Assembly (NCBI RefSeq): GCF_003352005.1
Contig: NZ_CP024848.1
Span: forward strand, 3,853,001-3,917,000
Origin: Oceanobacillus zhaokaii
GTDB lineage: Bacteria > Bacillota > Bacilli > Bacillales > Amphibacillaceae
DNA length: 64,000 nucleotides
Direction: 5' to 3'
The notes under the pieces are model-generated. The model was not told the origin of the DNA. It did not search any database and saw only the letters and a list, made by a program, of their open reading frames with translations. How positions within the stretch are numbered: the stretch's first letter is position 1; every line of letters starts with the position of its first letter. This document shows positions 1-9,590 of this stretch, in pieces. The position numbers and the translations under genes were made by a program.

Positions 1-870
1 GAGTCCATCTGCATAGCCGATTGGCATCGTTGCAATGATTGCTTCCTCCTGAGGGGTGAAGGTGCATCCGTAACTTATTGGCTGACCTGCCGCAACATTT
101 TTTATAAAGATTGCTTTCGTTTTTAAGCTCATCGCTTGTTTTAATGAAATCTTTTCCAGCAAATGCTCACTAGGATACAGGCCATATAGACTTATACCAA
201 CCCTAACCATATCAAGATGCATCTCCGGAAAAGCAATGGTTGCTGCACTATTGCAGCAATGCTTGATCGGGATTTCAATTCCTTGCTCCTCCAGATAAGA
301 AACAATCTCAATAAACGTTGAAAATTGTTGCTCTGTATAGGTGGAATCTATGCTGTCCGCATCTGCAAAGTGAGTAAATATACCTTCTAAACATACATAT
401 TCTGAAGCTATTGAATCAACTAAAGCATGCGCATCTTCCTTATTGTTAATTCCAATCCGATTCATGCCACTATCAATCTTTACATGGACTTGAACCACCT
501 GCTTCCTCTCTTCGGCGACTGCTATTATTTTCTCAACGACCTCCGAAGTAAATACAGTTAAAGTAATATTATGCTTAATGGCATCCTCTACAGCGGATGA
601 TTTTGTATAGCCAAGAACTAAAATTGGTGACGTAAGTCCTGCTTGGCGAAGTTGAATTGCTTCGTCAAGAAAGGCAACTGCTAAATAGTCAGCACCGGCT
701 TCTTCCGCAATTTCAGCAACCTCTACTGCACCATGGCCGTACCCATCCGCTTTTACGACTGCCATTAGTTTCACATCGTTATGAATATAGTTCTTAAATG
801 TTTTCACGTTATCTTGAATATTGTCTAATGATATTTCAGCCCATGTGTCACGATAACTTCCTTGGTTCAT
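1..870 (-). CDS. alr: Alanine racemase (partial, cut by window edge)
   Basis: Pyridoxal-phosphate enzyme that interconverts L- and D-alanine in the cytoplasm. The first 290 codons are present of a family length near 370-390, so about 90 C-terminal residues lie outside the window. The PLP lysine lies in the motif AVVKADGYGHGA (K40), and the second catalytic residue is the tyrosine of PISYG (about Y267); the C-terminal domain begins with the conserved PIGYADG. The start is ATG at 870, preceded by GGAGGAAAAAAG. It lies downstream of alanine dehydrogenase in the same direction, but a terminator hairpin separates them. That context suggests a role in using D-alanine as a nutrient; a cell-wall role cannot be excluded. 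The family call is secure. Confidence 0.93.
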   Translation of the reverse strand, partial: MNQGSYRDTWAEISLDNIQDNVKTFKNYIHNDVKLMAVVKADGYGHGAVEVAEIAEEAGADYLAVAFLDEAIQLRQAGLTSPILVLGYTKSSAVEDAIKHNITLTVFTSEVVEKIIAVAEERKQVVQVHVKIDSGMNRIGINNKEDAHALVDSIASEYVCLEGIFTHFADADSIDSTYTEQQFSTFIEIVSYLEEQGIEIPIKHCCNSAATIAFPEMHLDMVRVGISLYGLYPSEHLLEKISLKQAMSLKTKAIFIKNVAAGQPISYGCTFTPQEEAIIATMPIGYADGL

Positions 871-956
871 CTTTTTTCCTCCAACTATTCTGTTAAGAAA
901 ACTTAGTTGCACTTATGTAGTAAGAAATATTTTATACTTTCTTAACTACTTAAGAA

Positions 957-997
957 AATAAATACCCTTCCATTTTAAATGAGAAGGGTATTTTTAG
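957..997 (-). terminator. Rho-independent terminator after ald
   Basis: Arms AATACCCTTC and GAAGGGTATT enclose a 10-base loop and are flanked by A- and T-rich runs on both sides, so it can act in either direction. It follows the ald stop codon and separates ald from the racemase. Confidence 0.7.
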
Positions 998-1005
998 TCT
1001 ACTTA

Positions 1006-2133
1006 TTAGTGATTAGGTGTAGCCAATACATCTTCAACAGATACATATTCATACCCGAGGTCTTCTGCTACTACCTTTAATGTAATCTTACCATCTAACA
1101 CATTAACTCCAGCTTTTATTGGTTCACTTGATTTAATCGCTTCTTCTACACCCTTTTTCGCGATTTGTACAGCATATGGAACGGTAACATTCGTTAAACC
1201 AATCGTTGCCGTACGTGGTACAGCGCCTGGAATATTAGCAACAGCATAATGTAATATACCGTGTTTTTCATAAATTGGATCATCGTGTGTCGTTGGATGG
1301 TCGACCGTTTCAAAGTTACCACCTTGGTCGATTGCAACGTCAACAATAACAGATCCTGGCTGCATCGATTTAACCATCTCTTCTGTTACAAGTTTAGGAG
1401 CTTTCCTACCCGGAATTAAAACAGATCCAATAACTAAATCTGATTCCTTCACAGCATTCGCAATATTTAATGGATTAGACATTAATGTTTGAACTCTATC
1501 GCCAAAGATATCATCTAATTCTCGTAAACGTGCAGGGTTCAAGTCAATGATGTTCACATTAGCACCTAGTCCAACAGCAATCTTAGCTGCATTGGCCCCA
1601 ACTACGCCACCACCAATAATGGTAACTGTTCCACGTCCAACACCAGGAATGCCACTTAATACAACGCCTTTGCCTCCTTGGGATTTCTCCAAGTAATGTG
1701 CACCCTTTTGAACAGACATCCGACCAGCAACCTCACTCATCGGTGTAAGAAGTGGTAATGTACGGCCTACTGTTACTGTTTCATATGCAATCGCTGTAAC
1801 TTCATGCTCGACTAACGCCTTCGCAAGTTCTGGTTCATTAGCTAGGTGAAGATAAGTAAATAGGATTAATCCTTTACGGAAATATTGATATTCAGACTCA
1901 AGTGGTTCTTTTACTTTCATTATCATGTCTGCTTCTGCCCAAACATCTGAAGCGCTTTCAATTATTCTTGCGCCTGAATTCGTGTACTCGTCGTCAGTGA
2001 AGCTGCTTCCTAGTCCCGCACCTTTTTCAATAATTACCTCTTGACCAGCACTGACAAGATTGACAACTCCAGCCGGTGTCATTGCTACACGATTTTCATT
2101 ATTCTTTATTTCTCTTGGTACCCCTATAATCAT
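1006..2133 (-). CDS. ald: Alanine dehydrogenase
   Basis: Cytoplasmic NAD-dependent enzyme that deaminates L-alanine to pyruvate and ammonium. The 375-residue length is normal. It begins with [16 protein letters not shown], carries the substrate-binding lysine in MKVKEP and the catalytic histidine in YLHLANEP, and has a Rossmann loop [10 protein letters not shown] near residue 175. The open frame extends three codons further, but GAGGAG lies nine bases before ATG 2133 and directly abuts the upstream ATG, so 2133 is preferred. It lies 103 bp downstream of the PucR-type regulator and near a divergent Na+/amino-acid symporter, forming an alanine catabolism cluster. The identity is very secure. 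Confidence 0.96.
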   Translation of the reverse strand: MIIGVPREIKNNENRVAMTPAGVVNLVSAGQEVIIEKGAGLGSSFTDDEYTNSGARIIESASDVWAEADMIMKVKEPLESEYQYFRKGLILFTYLHLANEPELAKALVEHEVTAIAYETVTVGRTLPLLTPMSEVAGRMSVQKGAHYLEKSQGGKGVVLSGIPGVGRGTVTIIGGGVVGANAAKIAVGLGANVNIIDLNPARLRELDDIFGDRVQTLMSNPLNIANAVKESDLVIGSVLIPGRKAPKLVTEEMVKSMQPGSVIVDVAIDQGGNFETVDHPTTHDDPIYEKHGILHYAVANIPGAVPRTATIGLTNVTVPYAVQIAKKGVEEAIKSSEPIKAGVNVLDGKITLKVVAEDLGYEYVSVEDVLATPNH

Positions 2134-2236
2134 TCTTAACATCTCCTCAATGTTTAATATACTTCCATTGTAGCGCCAGTTTATTTACTTTAGTTTATCA
2201 AAAAAACTAAAATATAGTCAAAAGATTTGTATAAAA

Positions 2237-3499
2237 CTACAAACTCTTTTTCTTTAGCTTTTCCAATTGCAAATCAAGATATAAACACACTTTTTGATTT
2301 GTGTCTTTTAGGTCAATGCCGGTAATATCGATAATCCGCTTTATCCGATAGTTTAATGTATTCGTGTGAACGTGGATAGAACTTGCTGCTTCACGCACAT
2401 TACTGTCAAATTCCAAATAAACCTTAAGTGTTTCTAATAATTCTGTATTATTCTGTTGATCATAATGCTTTAACTTTTCAATCGATCGATTTTGGTAATT
2501 TTCTCGAGTCTGCTTTTTTTGAAGTTCATCTATAAACTGATAAATGCCTAACTCTTGATAACTAGAAATTAATTGTAATTCCTTTGGAAACTTATCCTTG
2601 AGTGTTAACACCTTTAACGCTTGATGGTAGCTATCTTTAATATATTCTGGATTCATATAAATCGCTCCACTAGAACCTCTTACATTGGCAGTTGGCAATC
2701 GTAAACGCAACTTTTGGATGAAGTGCTTCAGAAACTGATTTAGAATCATTGTTGAATCATTATTGTCATTAAGTCTTATTAGTAATATCAGTTGGTTTTG
2801 GTCAATTAACCGGCAAACTACGTGAATCCGATGTAAGGTTTCTAATAAATAATTGATATGCTTTTCAACTGTTTCACTTATTTCTAAATCAAATTCAAGT
2901 ACTGTAATAGCTTGTCTTCCATAAAGTTCGATGCCATACTCTTTAGCTTGCTCAACTATTACTTCCTTCTCATTAAGTTGACCCGTCAAAAGTCGCCAAA
3001 AGAACTCCTGATGATTTTCCTCTTCTTTTACCTTCTTTATACGCTTCTGAAGCAGCTGGTTCTTAACAATTTGCGCAGACTTTTTTAGAATATATAACTT
3101 TTCTTCATCAAGAAAACTATCACTAGTATGTGCCCAAATAAATCCTAGTATTTTATTATTTTTTCGTATAGAGACCGCAACTCGATTACCAAGACCGACC
3201 TCTTTTATCGCAGGAACAATAACTGGTTCGTCGCTTTCGAATAGTTCGGTCATCACGCCACTCTTCCAAAGACTGTTAATAATATTATCTGGTACTTTCC
3301 TACTCATAATAGTAGCAATTCTAACCTCATCGATGTCTTGTTTATGCTTGCTGTAGGATATAATGCCATGTTTAGAATCTTCAATTGTAATAGGACATTC
3401 AAGCGCCTCACCAATTCGTTCTGCTAAAAGATCTGGGGAATCAAAAGTATCTTTGAACATCTCAGAAATAACTTCATTACGGAGTTGTGAATGAATCAA
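2237..3499 (-). CDS. adeR: PucR-family transcriptional regulator, AdeR-like activator of ald
   Basis: A 420-residue cytoplasmic regulator. The C-terminal ~60 residues form the PucR helix-turn-helix (SSIHVHTNTLNYRIKRI), preceded by a CdaR-type middle domain (~170-290) and an N-terminal sensory region that shows no recognised ligand motif. In Bacillus subtilis the PucR-family protein AdeR activates ald; the same adjacency here supports that role, but the activity is inferred. The start is TTG at 3499, with AAGGGGG eight bases upstream. It is transcribed towards ald and away from the symporter, so its upstream region may also control the divergent gene. Confidence 0.8.
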   Translation of the reverse strand: MIHSQLRNEVISEMFKDTFDSPDLLAERIGEALECPITIEDSKHGIISYSKHKQDIDEVRIATIMSRKVPDNIINSLWKSGVMTELFESDEPVIVPAIKEVGLGNRVAVSIRKNNKILGFIWAHTSDSFLDEEKLYILKKSAQIVKNQLLQKRIKKVKEEENHQEFFWRLLTGQLNEKEVIVEQAKEYGIELYGRQAITVLEFDLEISETVEKHINYLLETLHRIHVVCRLIDQNQLILLIRLNDNNDSTMILNQFLKHFIQKLRLRLPTANVRGSSGAIYMNPEYIKDSYHQALKVLTLKDKFPKELQLISSYQELGIYQFIDELQKKQTRENYQNRSIEKLKHYDQQNNTELLETLKVYLEFDSNVREAASSIHVHTNTLNYRIKRIIDITGIDLKDTNQKVCLYLDLQLEKLKKKSL

Positions 3500-3670
3500 T
3501 GGTGTTTCCCCCTTCCTAGTTAAATTATAGCATATTCATCGAATCAAATATATTTTGAGTTGTGCAATTTGACAAACTATATAAACTATTTTTTGCTTTT
3601 TTAACAAATTACCGCCTTGCAATATTCTGATAGAATTATAGAAAGGGGGAGGCATCTATCGGACGCATAA

Positions 3671-3685
3671 ATGTAAGCGTTTTAT
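3671..3685 (+). promoter_or_regulatory. Candidate cre site (CcpA) before the symporter
   Basis: ATGTAAGCGTTTTAT matches the cre consensus WTGNAANCGNWNNCW at 14 of 15 positions; position 14 is A instead of C. It lies 90 bp before the start of the symporter gene, where a repressor site would be effective. Confidence 0.4.
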
Positions 3686-3774
3686 AAAAACAGCTTTTTC
3701 ATCTTTTAATTTCACTCATACAAGCGAGCACTTTTATTTGGTGAATTGCACATACAACATGGGGGTAGAAATTT

Positions 3775-5175
3775 GTGTTAGATATTTTGAACAAAATTAA
3801 TGGGTTTCTCTGGGGCGCACCTAGTCTAATTTTACTTCTCGGAACTGGTCTGTTTTTTACAATCATATTAAAGGGACTTCAGTTCAAAAAATTAGGCTAT
3901 GCTTTCAAACTAGCATTTACTAAGGATAAGGAAGATGCTGCAGCAGATGGGGATGTCAGTAACTTTAAGGCACTGATGACATCACTTGCCGGTATGATTG
4001 GTAATGGAAACATCGCTGGTGTGGCCACAGCTGTTACGCTTGGTGGTCCTGGGGCGATCTTTTGGATGTGGATTGCCGGTCTACTTGGTATGGTGACAAA
4101 ATACGCTGAAGCCCTACTTGCGCAAGTATATCGTGTAAAAAATGAGAAAGGTGAATATTCCAGCGGGCCAATGTATTATATTGAGCGTGGCCTGGGTAAA
4201 AGGTGGAAACCTCTTGGTATCGCTTTTGCCATTTTCGCAGCATTTGCTGCATTAGGAACAGGTAATGGGGTACAGGCGAATACGATTGCTGATGTAATGG
4301 ATAACAGTTTTCATGTAACTGGCTGGGTTACTGGTGTACTTCTCGTGTTACTGACAGGCTTGATTATATTTGGTGGCCTGAAACGTATCAGTAATGTAGC
4401 CGGAGTGTTTGTACCTATCATGGCTATTTTATATATTGGTGGTTCATTAATAATTATAGCTATGAATTACGATAAAATTATTCCGGCCTTTGGACTAATT
4501 TTTCAATACGCATTTACTCCTGTATCTGCAGCAGGCGGATTTTCCGGTGCTATTGTTAGTCAAGCAATCCAGCACGGAGTTTCGAAAGGGATTTTTTCCA
4601 ATGAGGCAGGTCTTGGTACCATTGCACTGATTGCGGGTAACGCAAAGACAACCCATCCGGTAAAACAAGCGCTTGTTGCGATGACAGGTACATTTATTGT
4701 TACTATTATCGTTTGTACCATGACAGGACTTGTCCTTGTTATAACTGGCTTCTGGGATCCATCCGGGGGACTTCTCTCAGGTGTAACCCATAATCCTAAC
4801 CTTGAAGGTGGTGCCTTAACTAGTGCCGCATTCGGCTCGACACTCGGAGTTACTGGCGAATATATTGTTTCCGTTTCCGTAGTATTTTTCGGATTTTCTA
4901 CAATTATTGGCTGGTATGTCTACGGTGCAAAATGTTTTGAGTATTTATTCGGGGTGAAGTATGTTGCTATTTACGGCATTCTTTATCTTGCTGCTACCTA
5001 TATTGGTTCCATAGCCGACTTATCAGTAATCTGGGCTTTTGCCGATACAACAAACGCACTTATGATTATTCCGAACTTAATTGGTCTGTTGCTGTTATTT
5101 AAAGTAGTTAGAAGGGAAACCCAAAACTACTTCGCTAATCCAATTGAAAAGCTGCACATTGCAAAAAAGGCATAA
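3775..5175 (+). CDS. Na+/alanine (or glycine) symporter, AGCS family
   Basis: A 466-residue integral membrane transporter with about 10-11 hydrophobic segments that imports a small neutral amino acid with Na+. Family signatures include the N-terminal segment FLWGAPSLILLLGTGLFFT, GMIGNGNIAGVATA, GGPGAIFWMW and FSNEAGLGT. The start is GTG at 3775 with GGGGGT eight bases upstream. It diverges from adeR-ald-alr, so alanine is the likely substrate; this is inferred from context. A cre-like site precedes it. A second member of the family lies at 50060-51535 behind glycine and ZTP riboswitches, which suggests the two paralogues are specialised. Confidence 0.92.
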   Translation: MLDILNKINGFLWGAPSLILLLGTGLFFTIILKGLQFKKLGYAFKLAFTKDKEDAAADGDVSNFKALMTSLAGMIGNGNIAGVATAVTLGGPGAIFWMWIAGLLGMVTKYAEALLAQVYRVKNEKGEYSSGPMYYIERGLGKRWKPLGIAFAIFAAFAALGTGNGVQANTIADVMDNSFHVTGWVTGVLLVLLTGLIIFGGLKRISNVAGVFVPIMAILYIGGSLIIIAMNYDKIIPAFGLIFQYAFTPVSAAGGFSGAIVSQAIQHGVSKGIFSNEAGLGTIALIAGNAKTTHPVKQALVAMTGTFIVTIIVCTMTGLVLVITGFWDPSGGLLSGVTHNPNLEGGALTSAAFGSTLGVTGEYIVSVSVVFFGFSTIIGWYVYGAKCFEYLFGVKYVAIYGILYLAATYIGSIADLSVIWAFADTTNALMIIPNLIGLLLLFKVVRRETQNYFANPIEKLHIAKKA

Positions 5176-5412
5176 AAGTAGACCTTTTTTCGAATAACCT
5201 ATTATTGTTGAACTTTCAATCTGGGAGAGATACACTTTAATTACAAACATATTTTTGTCTCTTTGAAAGATTCATTTAAAAGAAAGCGTAGATTTAGCTA
5301 TTAAGGTTTCTGATTATGCCCATCTAAAACAAAAGTCCTTAAGATGGTAAATAGGTAACTTTTTAAAATTAATTTGACAAGACTCAATAATACAGAAAAC
5401 ACGGAGGATACT

Positions 5413-6534
5413 ATGAAGAAAACATTACAGATAGGTAGTGCACTTGTAGGTATTATCGTGGGTGCTGGATTCGCCTCCGGGCAGGAAGTTTTACAGTATT
5501 TCACTAGTTTTGGAATGATTGGAATAGTTGGCGCAATCATTTCTGCAGCATTATTTGCTTATATGGGAATGACGATGACTAGATTAGGAAGCAGAATGCA
5601 AGCAACTTCTCATCGTAATACAATCCATAAAATTAGCGGGAAATTGCTAGGTACTATTATCGATTATATTATTATATTCACTTTATTCGGCGTTGGTGTA
5701 GTTATGATAGCTGGAGGTGGATCCATTTTAAATCAGCAATTTGGTCTGCCAGTTTTTGTAGGAAATTTGCTGTTAATTGCTCTCGTAATACTGACAGCAA
5801 CACTTAACGTTAATAGGGTTGTTCAAGTAATTGGGAGTATTACACCGTTTTTAATCATTTCGATTATCCTGCTATTCATCTATAGTATAGCGACAATGGA
5901 TGCTACCTTTACAGAGCTTAATCCAATTGCAAAGCAGCATGATTCCGCACTTTCAAACTGGATCTTCTCAGCAATAAACTACGTCTCCTTTAACATCGCA
6001 GTTGGTGTTTCCATGTCGATCGTTATGGGTGGAGATGAAAAGAATGAGAAAACAGCGGCAATTGGCGGCCTTATCGGTGGGCTTACAATTGGGGTTCTAA
6101 TCATGGTCAGTCATTTTATGATTTTCTCAAAAATTGATGTTATCGGCAGCTTCGACATGCCTATCTTAAAGCTTGCAGATGATATTTCTCCTATTTTAGG
6201 TGTGGTTTATTGTTTAATTTTATTCGGAATGATATTTAATACTGCTGCAAGTATGTTCTTCTCATTTAGTGCAAGATTTACTGAAATCGGAACAAAGAAA
6301 TTTAAAATTTTTACACTCATTACTGGTATTGTTGCATTTTCCTTAAGCTTTGTCGGCTTTACCGAGCTTGTAGCATTATTCTATCCTTTAATCGGGAACC
6401 TTGGACTCGTGCTTATGATTGTCCTAATCGTTGCCTCCTTTAGAATGGGAGGATTCAAGAAAGAGTCAGAAGAACAGGCGGAGGAAATAGAGGAGCACTA
6501 CCATACACAAAAAAGAAGCGGCACTAACGCCTAG
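5413..6534 (+). CDS. YkvI-like multi-spanning membrane protein, putative transporter
   Basis: A 373-residue protein with about ten hydrophobic segments. Its N-terminus, MKKTLQIGSALVGIIVGAGF followed by ASGQEVLQYF, is characteristic of the Bacillus YkvI family, distant relatives of amino-acid/polyamine permeases. The substrate is unknown. The tail after residue ~350 is charged (EESEEQAEEIEEH-like) and probably cytoplasmic. The open frame starts 39 bases earlier, but ATG 5413 has GGAGG six bases upstream and begins the family's usual N-terminus. It follows the alanine symporter by 237 bp, with no clear terminator between, so read-through is possible. The family assignment is from memory of the N-terminal motif. 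Confidence 0.65.
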   Translation: MKKTLQIGSALVGIIVGAGFASGQEVLQYFTSFGMIGIVGAIISAALFAYMGMTMTRLGSRMQATSHRNTIHKISGKLLGTIIDYIIIFTLFGVGVVMIAGGGSILNQQFGLPVFVGNLLLIALVILTATLNVNRVVQVIGSITPFLIISIILLFIYSIATMDATFTELNPIAKQHDSALSNWIFSAINYVSFNIAVGVSMSIVMGGDEKNEKTAAIGGLIGGLTIGVLIMVSHFMIFSKIDVIGSFDMPILKLADDISPILGVVYCLILFGMIFNTAASMFFSFSARFTEIGTKKFKIFTLITGIVAFSLSFVGFTELVALFYPLIGNLGLVLMIVLIVASFRMGGFKKESEEQAEEIEEHYHTQKRSGTNA

Positions 6535-6570
6535 TACCGCTTCACCTTTATCAATATAAAAGCATACCTT

Positions 6571-7308
6571 TTATTTTTTCTTCTCTTTTTCTTTTTCAAG
6601 CATCATGAATCTATTCGTAGTTTGATTCGATCCGGTTATCAAATTCATCAAATACGAGGAAGTCTGTTCTATTTTTTCCGAAAGAAAGTTCGTTCGTTCA
6701 TAAAGGGCAGATCTGAAATGGCTAAGCTGTCTGGAGATTTTCTCTGTTAATGCTTCTTGATTATCTAGTCTGTCCAACACTTCCTGTTGTGTAGCATCTT
6801 GGGTTGAGATTCTTTCTGTCAATTGTTGCTGAACCTTGATTTGCTCATCAATCTTTGATGAAATCTGTTCATTTGCTGACCCGTATTGTGTAAGCTTATG
6901 TCCTATTTTTTCATATGACATGGTTATATTCTGCACTTGTTCATTGAATTGCTCTTCTGAGAGCTGATGGTTCTCCATTAACTTCATTAATCCATTATTA
7001 TCTTCTTCTAATTTCTTCATTTGCATCATGAAATGCTTTTCTAATTCGGTATACTTCTCGTTCATCCCCTGCAGTTCAGTTAATTTATTACCAATCTCTA
7101 TCCACCTTGTCGTTTGCCGATTTTCTTGCATTTCATAAATATGCTTCAATCCCTGGAATGATTCATGCAGGCTAGCATTTACTTTCTGTTGTTCTTGAAT
7201 CATTTCCTCCATATGATTCTTAATAAAAAGCTTCTGATTTGGTGCCTGGATATCGCTATTGTTTTTATAAATAGCACCATCTATATGCCGATTTATATAC
7301 AATCCCAT
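6571..7308 (-). CDS. Coiled-coil protein of unknown function
   Basis: A 245-residue protein, not recognised. Residues ~35-225 are rich in Q, E, K, L and M in a heptad-like pattern (for example HFMMQMKKLEEDN and LTEKISRQLSHF), which predicts a long, mostly continuous coiled coil. There is no signal peptide or membrane segment, and the C-terminus is very basic/acidic (MLEKEKEKKK). The open frame starts 30 bases earlier; ATG 7308 is chosen because AAGGGGTG lies seven bases before it. It converges with the YkvI-like gene. A structural or cell-surface-associated role is possible, but nothing in the neighbourhood fixes it. Confidence 0.7.
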   Translation of the reverse strand: MGLYINRHIDGAIYKNNSDIQAPNQKLFIKNHMEEMIQEQQKVNASLHESFQGLKHIYEMQENRQTTRWIEIGNKLTELQGMNEKYTELEKHFMMQMKKLEEDNNGLMKLMENHQLSEEQFNEQVQNITMSYEKIGHKLTQYGSANEQISSKIDEQIKVQQQLTERISTQDATQQEVLDRLDNQEALTEKISRQLSHFRSALYERTNFLSEKIEQTSSYLMNLITGSNQTTNRFMMLEKEKEKKK

Positions 7309-7492
7309 CTCTTTACACCCCTTCATATCGACTAACATAGCTTATGCGTTCTGGTCAATATTGGGACTTTCACTTGATTATCACTGTGTTTTAAGTTGAT
7401 AGCTCTAGTTGCACTTAGAAAGTATTTGCACGTTCTAAAACCTCCAAGAATAGAAGATTGAGGAATCTTATCTTTTGAATCCTTCTGAGCAC

Positions 7493-7532
7493 AATAAAGG
7501 ATACTGCCTGATAATTGACAGTATCCTTTATT
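7493..7532 (-). terminator. Bidirectional hairpin terminator in a 313-bp gap
   Basis: Perfect 14-bp arms (AATAAAGGATACTG and CAGTATCCTTTATT) around a 12-base loop. It is placed to terminate the gene at 7622-7906. The rest of the gap 7309-7621 shows no gene. Confidence 0.65.
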
Positions 7533-7621
7533 ATTAATAAGACAAGTTAGGCCACATCCAGTCCGTACGTCGCTAAACTAGCTTTAAGCTTTTGATTATT
7601 CTGAGGTAAATATGAATTAGC

Positions 7622-7906
7622 TTATTTTTTAACATATTTCTTAAAAGCATTCAGAAATGGAAGGGGAGATGTTTTTACAGTATACGAGTATACTCCATTC
7701 GTAGTGTGCACATAGAGGAGTCCCCCTTTACCACCTATTGAACGATAGGACATATCAGTTACATCCTGTATCGGGAACTCACGGTGTTTGGTGACAAGTT
7801 TTTCATTATATAAATACATGGTGCGTTGATGCTCTGTATCAATTTGGCTGATACTGCTTACAATTCGCTCGACCTTAACATATTGCTGTTCGGCAATCAA
7901 GTACAT
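7622..7906 (-). CDS. Small conserved-looking cytoplasmic protein, PH-like beta fold suspected
   Basis: A 94-residue protein, not recognised. It has no signal peptide or membrane segment and alternates hydrophobic and polar residues in a way that predicts several beta strands followed by a C-terminal helix (PLPFLNAFKKYVKK), as in small bacterial pleckstrin-homology-like domains. The start ATG 7906 has an excellent GGAGGG six bases upstream, which supports real translation. It is followed by a strong terminator and lies between a coiled-coil gene and the Spx paralogue, all on the same strand. The fold is inference only. Confidence 0.65.
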   Translation of the reverse strand: MYLIAEQQYVKVERIVSSISQIDTEHQRTMYLYNEKLVTKHREFPIQDVTDMSYRSIGGKGGLLYVHTTNGVYSYTVKTSPLPFLNAFKKYVKK

Positions 7907-8011
7907 GTAATCCCTCCAAGTTAATCAGCACTTAGCAATGAGGGAAGATTAATTCGCTTACTATGTAAGTAAAGCTGTTTCATTTTAGCGATACATACAT
8001 TCCAGAATTCT

Positions 8012-8422
8012 TTAACCTTCTGCAAGCTGCAATCTATTCAAGCGCCATTGTAACCATTGATATTCACGAGTTTTTCTTGGTAAGAACTGACGAATATCTT
8101 CCTCATGATAACCAACCTGTAATCGCTTCTCATCAACCATAATCGGACTACGTAATAATCGCGGATGCTCATGAATTAATTCCAGTAATTCTTGTAATGG
8201 CAGTGTCTCAATGTCTAAATTAAGATCTTTATATATCTTTGATCTCGTTGAAATAATCTCATCTGTTCCATCAACTGTCATTCTAAGTATTCCTTGAAGC
8301 TCACTAACTGTTAATGGGTCTTTAATAATATTTCTTTCTACATATTTAACTCCATGCTTCGAAAACCATTGCTTTGCTTTACGAGTAGATGAGCAAGCTG
8401 CTCCATAAATTGTAACTGTCAT
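8012..8422 (-). CDS. Spx/MgsR-type ArsC-family regulator with altered redox motif
   Basis: A 136-residue thioredoxin-fold protein of the Spx family, whose members bind the RNA polymerase alpha C-terminal domain and reprogram transcription under thiol stress. Conserved Spx segments are visible: GTDEIISTRSKIYK, LIHEHPRLLRSPI, DEKRLQVGYHEEDIRQFLPR. The N-terminal redox switch, normally C-x-x-C, reads C10-S-S-T13, so an intramolecular disulfide cannot form as in Spx. The C-terminal extension (EYQWLQWRLNRLQLAEG) is longer than in Spx. It is a single gene, with the TetR gene 70 bp upstream on the same strand. Whether it is SpxA2-like or MgsR-like cannot be decided from the sequence alone. Confidence 0.85.
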   Translation of the reverse strand: MTVTIYGAACSSTRKAKQWFSKHGVKYVERNIIKDPLTVSELQGILRMTVDGTDEIISTRSKIYKDLNLDIETLPLQELLELIHEHPRLLRSPIMVDEKRLQVGYHEEDIRQFLPRKTREYQWLQWRLNRLQLAEG

Positions 8423-8494
8423 TTATCTATCAAACCCCATTCTATTTATTTTTTGAAGATCTTATTGTAATACACTTATTATGCATGGATAGTT

Positions 8495-9112
8495 TCATTT
8501 TTTCTTATAAAGCCCATTTTTTAATAAATTCATTTCCATTCTAAAGATGTTAATTGCTTCCTCATCAGACAGCTCTCCGGAATATTTCTCAACAAAGTTA
8601 CGAAACGCTACCGCTGCAACAATTTTAATGATACGAATTACATCCTTATCGTCTGATATGTTTAAGTGATTTTTATTTATTAAATTGGTGACCTCTTTCA
8701 TTTGCTCACTACTACTATTCCCTTCAAAAATAGAAGTAAACGAATCTTCCATTTTATGTGTAACATTCAATAGTGCATTTTTAAAAAAGTCACGTTCATT
8801 CTCATCTGGAAGAACTATAAGGAATTGATGGTACATTTCTATCATCGATTCAATAATGTCACCATTATTCTCCCTTAAGATAGAAATAAATTGCATGTTT
8901 CGCTCTTTCATCTGTTGATTTAACAAGAAAAAGTAAGCATCCTCTTTGTCTTCAAAGTATTGGTAAAAACTCCCTCTAGCAATACAGGCTTCTTTTACAA
9001 TATTCGCAATCGATGCTTCAGATAAAGGGGCCCTAGCAAATTCCTTTTCTGCTGCTGCTATCAGATTATGCCTTTTACTCTCAGGTAGGTTAAAAAAAGT
9101 TTGTTTCGGCAA
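8495..9112 (-). CDS. TetR-family transcriptional repressor
   Basis: A 205-residue regulator. Residues ~10-55 form the TetR helix-turn-helix with the typical end of the recognition region, GSFYQYFEDKEDAYFFLL; the rest is an all-helical ligand and dimerisation domain of unknown specificity. The start is TTG at 9112 with GGAGG seven bases upstream; the nearest ATG upstream is out of frame. Three palindromic operators overlap its promoter (see 9137-9217), so it probably represses itself. No divergently transcribed partner gene lies next to it, which is unusual for this family; its other targets must be elsewhere. Confidence 0.9.
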   Translation of the reverse strand: MPKQTFFNLPESKRHNLIAAAEKEFARAPLSEASIANIVKEACIARGSFYQYFEDKEDAYFFLLNQQMKERNMQFISILRENNGDIIESMIEMYHQFLIVLPDENERDFFKNALLNVTHKMEDSFTSIFEGNSSSEQMKEVTNLINKNHLNISDDKDVIRIIKIVAAVAFRNFVEKYSGELSDEEAINIFRMEMNLLKNGLYKKK

Positions 9113-9136
9113 TGCCCATCCTCCATATTCTTCTGA

Positions 9137-9217
9137 AGTGACACAGTGTCATGTTATTCTTCTATAATAAATGACACCGTGTCACTTGTCAATATTTTGA
9201 GTGACACCGCGTCACTT
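9137..9217 (-). promoter_or_regulatory. TetR promoter with three palindromic operators
   Basis: Three near-identical palindromes: TGACACAGTGTCA (9139-9151), TGACACCGTGTCA (9172-9184) and TGACACCGCGTCA (9202-9214), spaced 33 and 30 bp. A strong promoter for the repressor gene, TTGACA (9192-9187) and TATTAT (9169-9164) with a 17-bp spacer, places the middle operator within the spacer, one upstream and one downstream. Confidence 0.85.
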
Positions 9218-9590
9218 TTTATTCTACCTGGTAAGTATACATTATCAAACAATTGTGGCAGGTTTATGGGAAATATAGGATAACTTTATATTTTTAACAA
9301 ATACGGAAAAATTTCATAGTCAAATGAACACAATGAGGGCAACATTATTACCTAATTACCTGGTAACTCACCTGTATTTATATACTTTACCCTAAGAAAA
9401 AGAGGGTATCCGTGTTCTTTCATCTCAATTCCGATTTAAATAATATTTTATGTACGCTTGGAAAACTCGAAAACTTTACTAAGTAGAATTAAGACGTCAG
9501 AGAAATCATGCCGAAATACCGAACTGCCTTAGTATAGTGGAAACTGTTTATTAATATACCTTATAATACAATTAGGGAGGAAAAAAAATA
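9218..9590. other. Gene-free stretch between tetR and the pspC leader
   Basis: AT-rich, with no open frame having a good start. TATAAT at 9562-9567 is a possible -10 box for the pspC transcript, but no convincing -35 box is seen. Confidence 0.4.
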
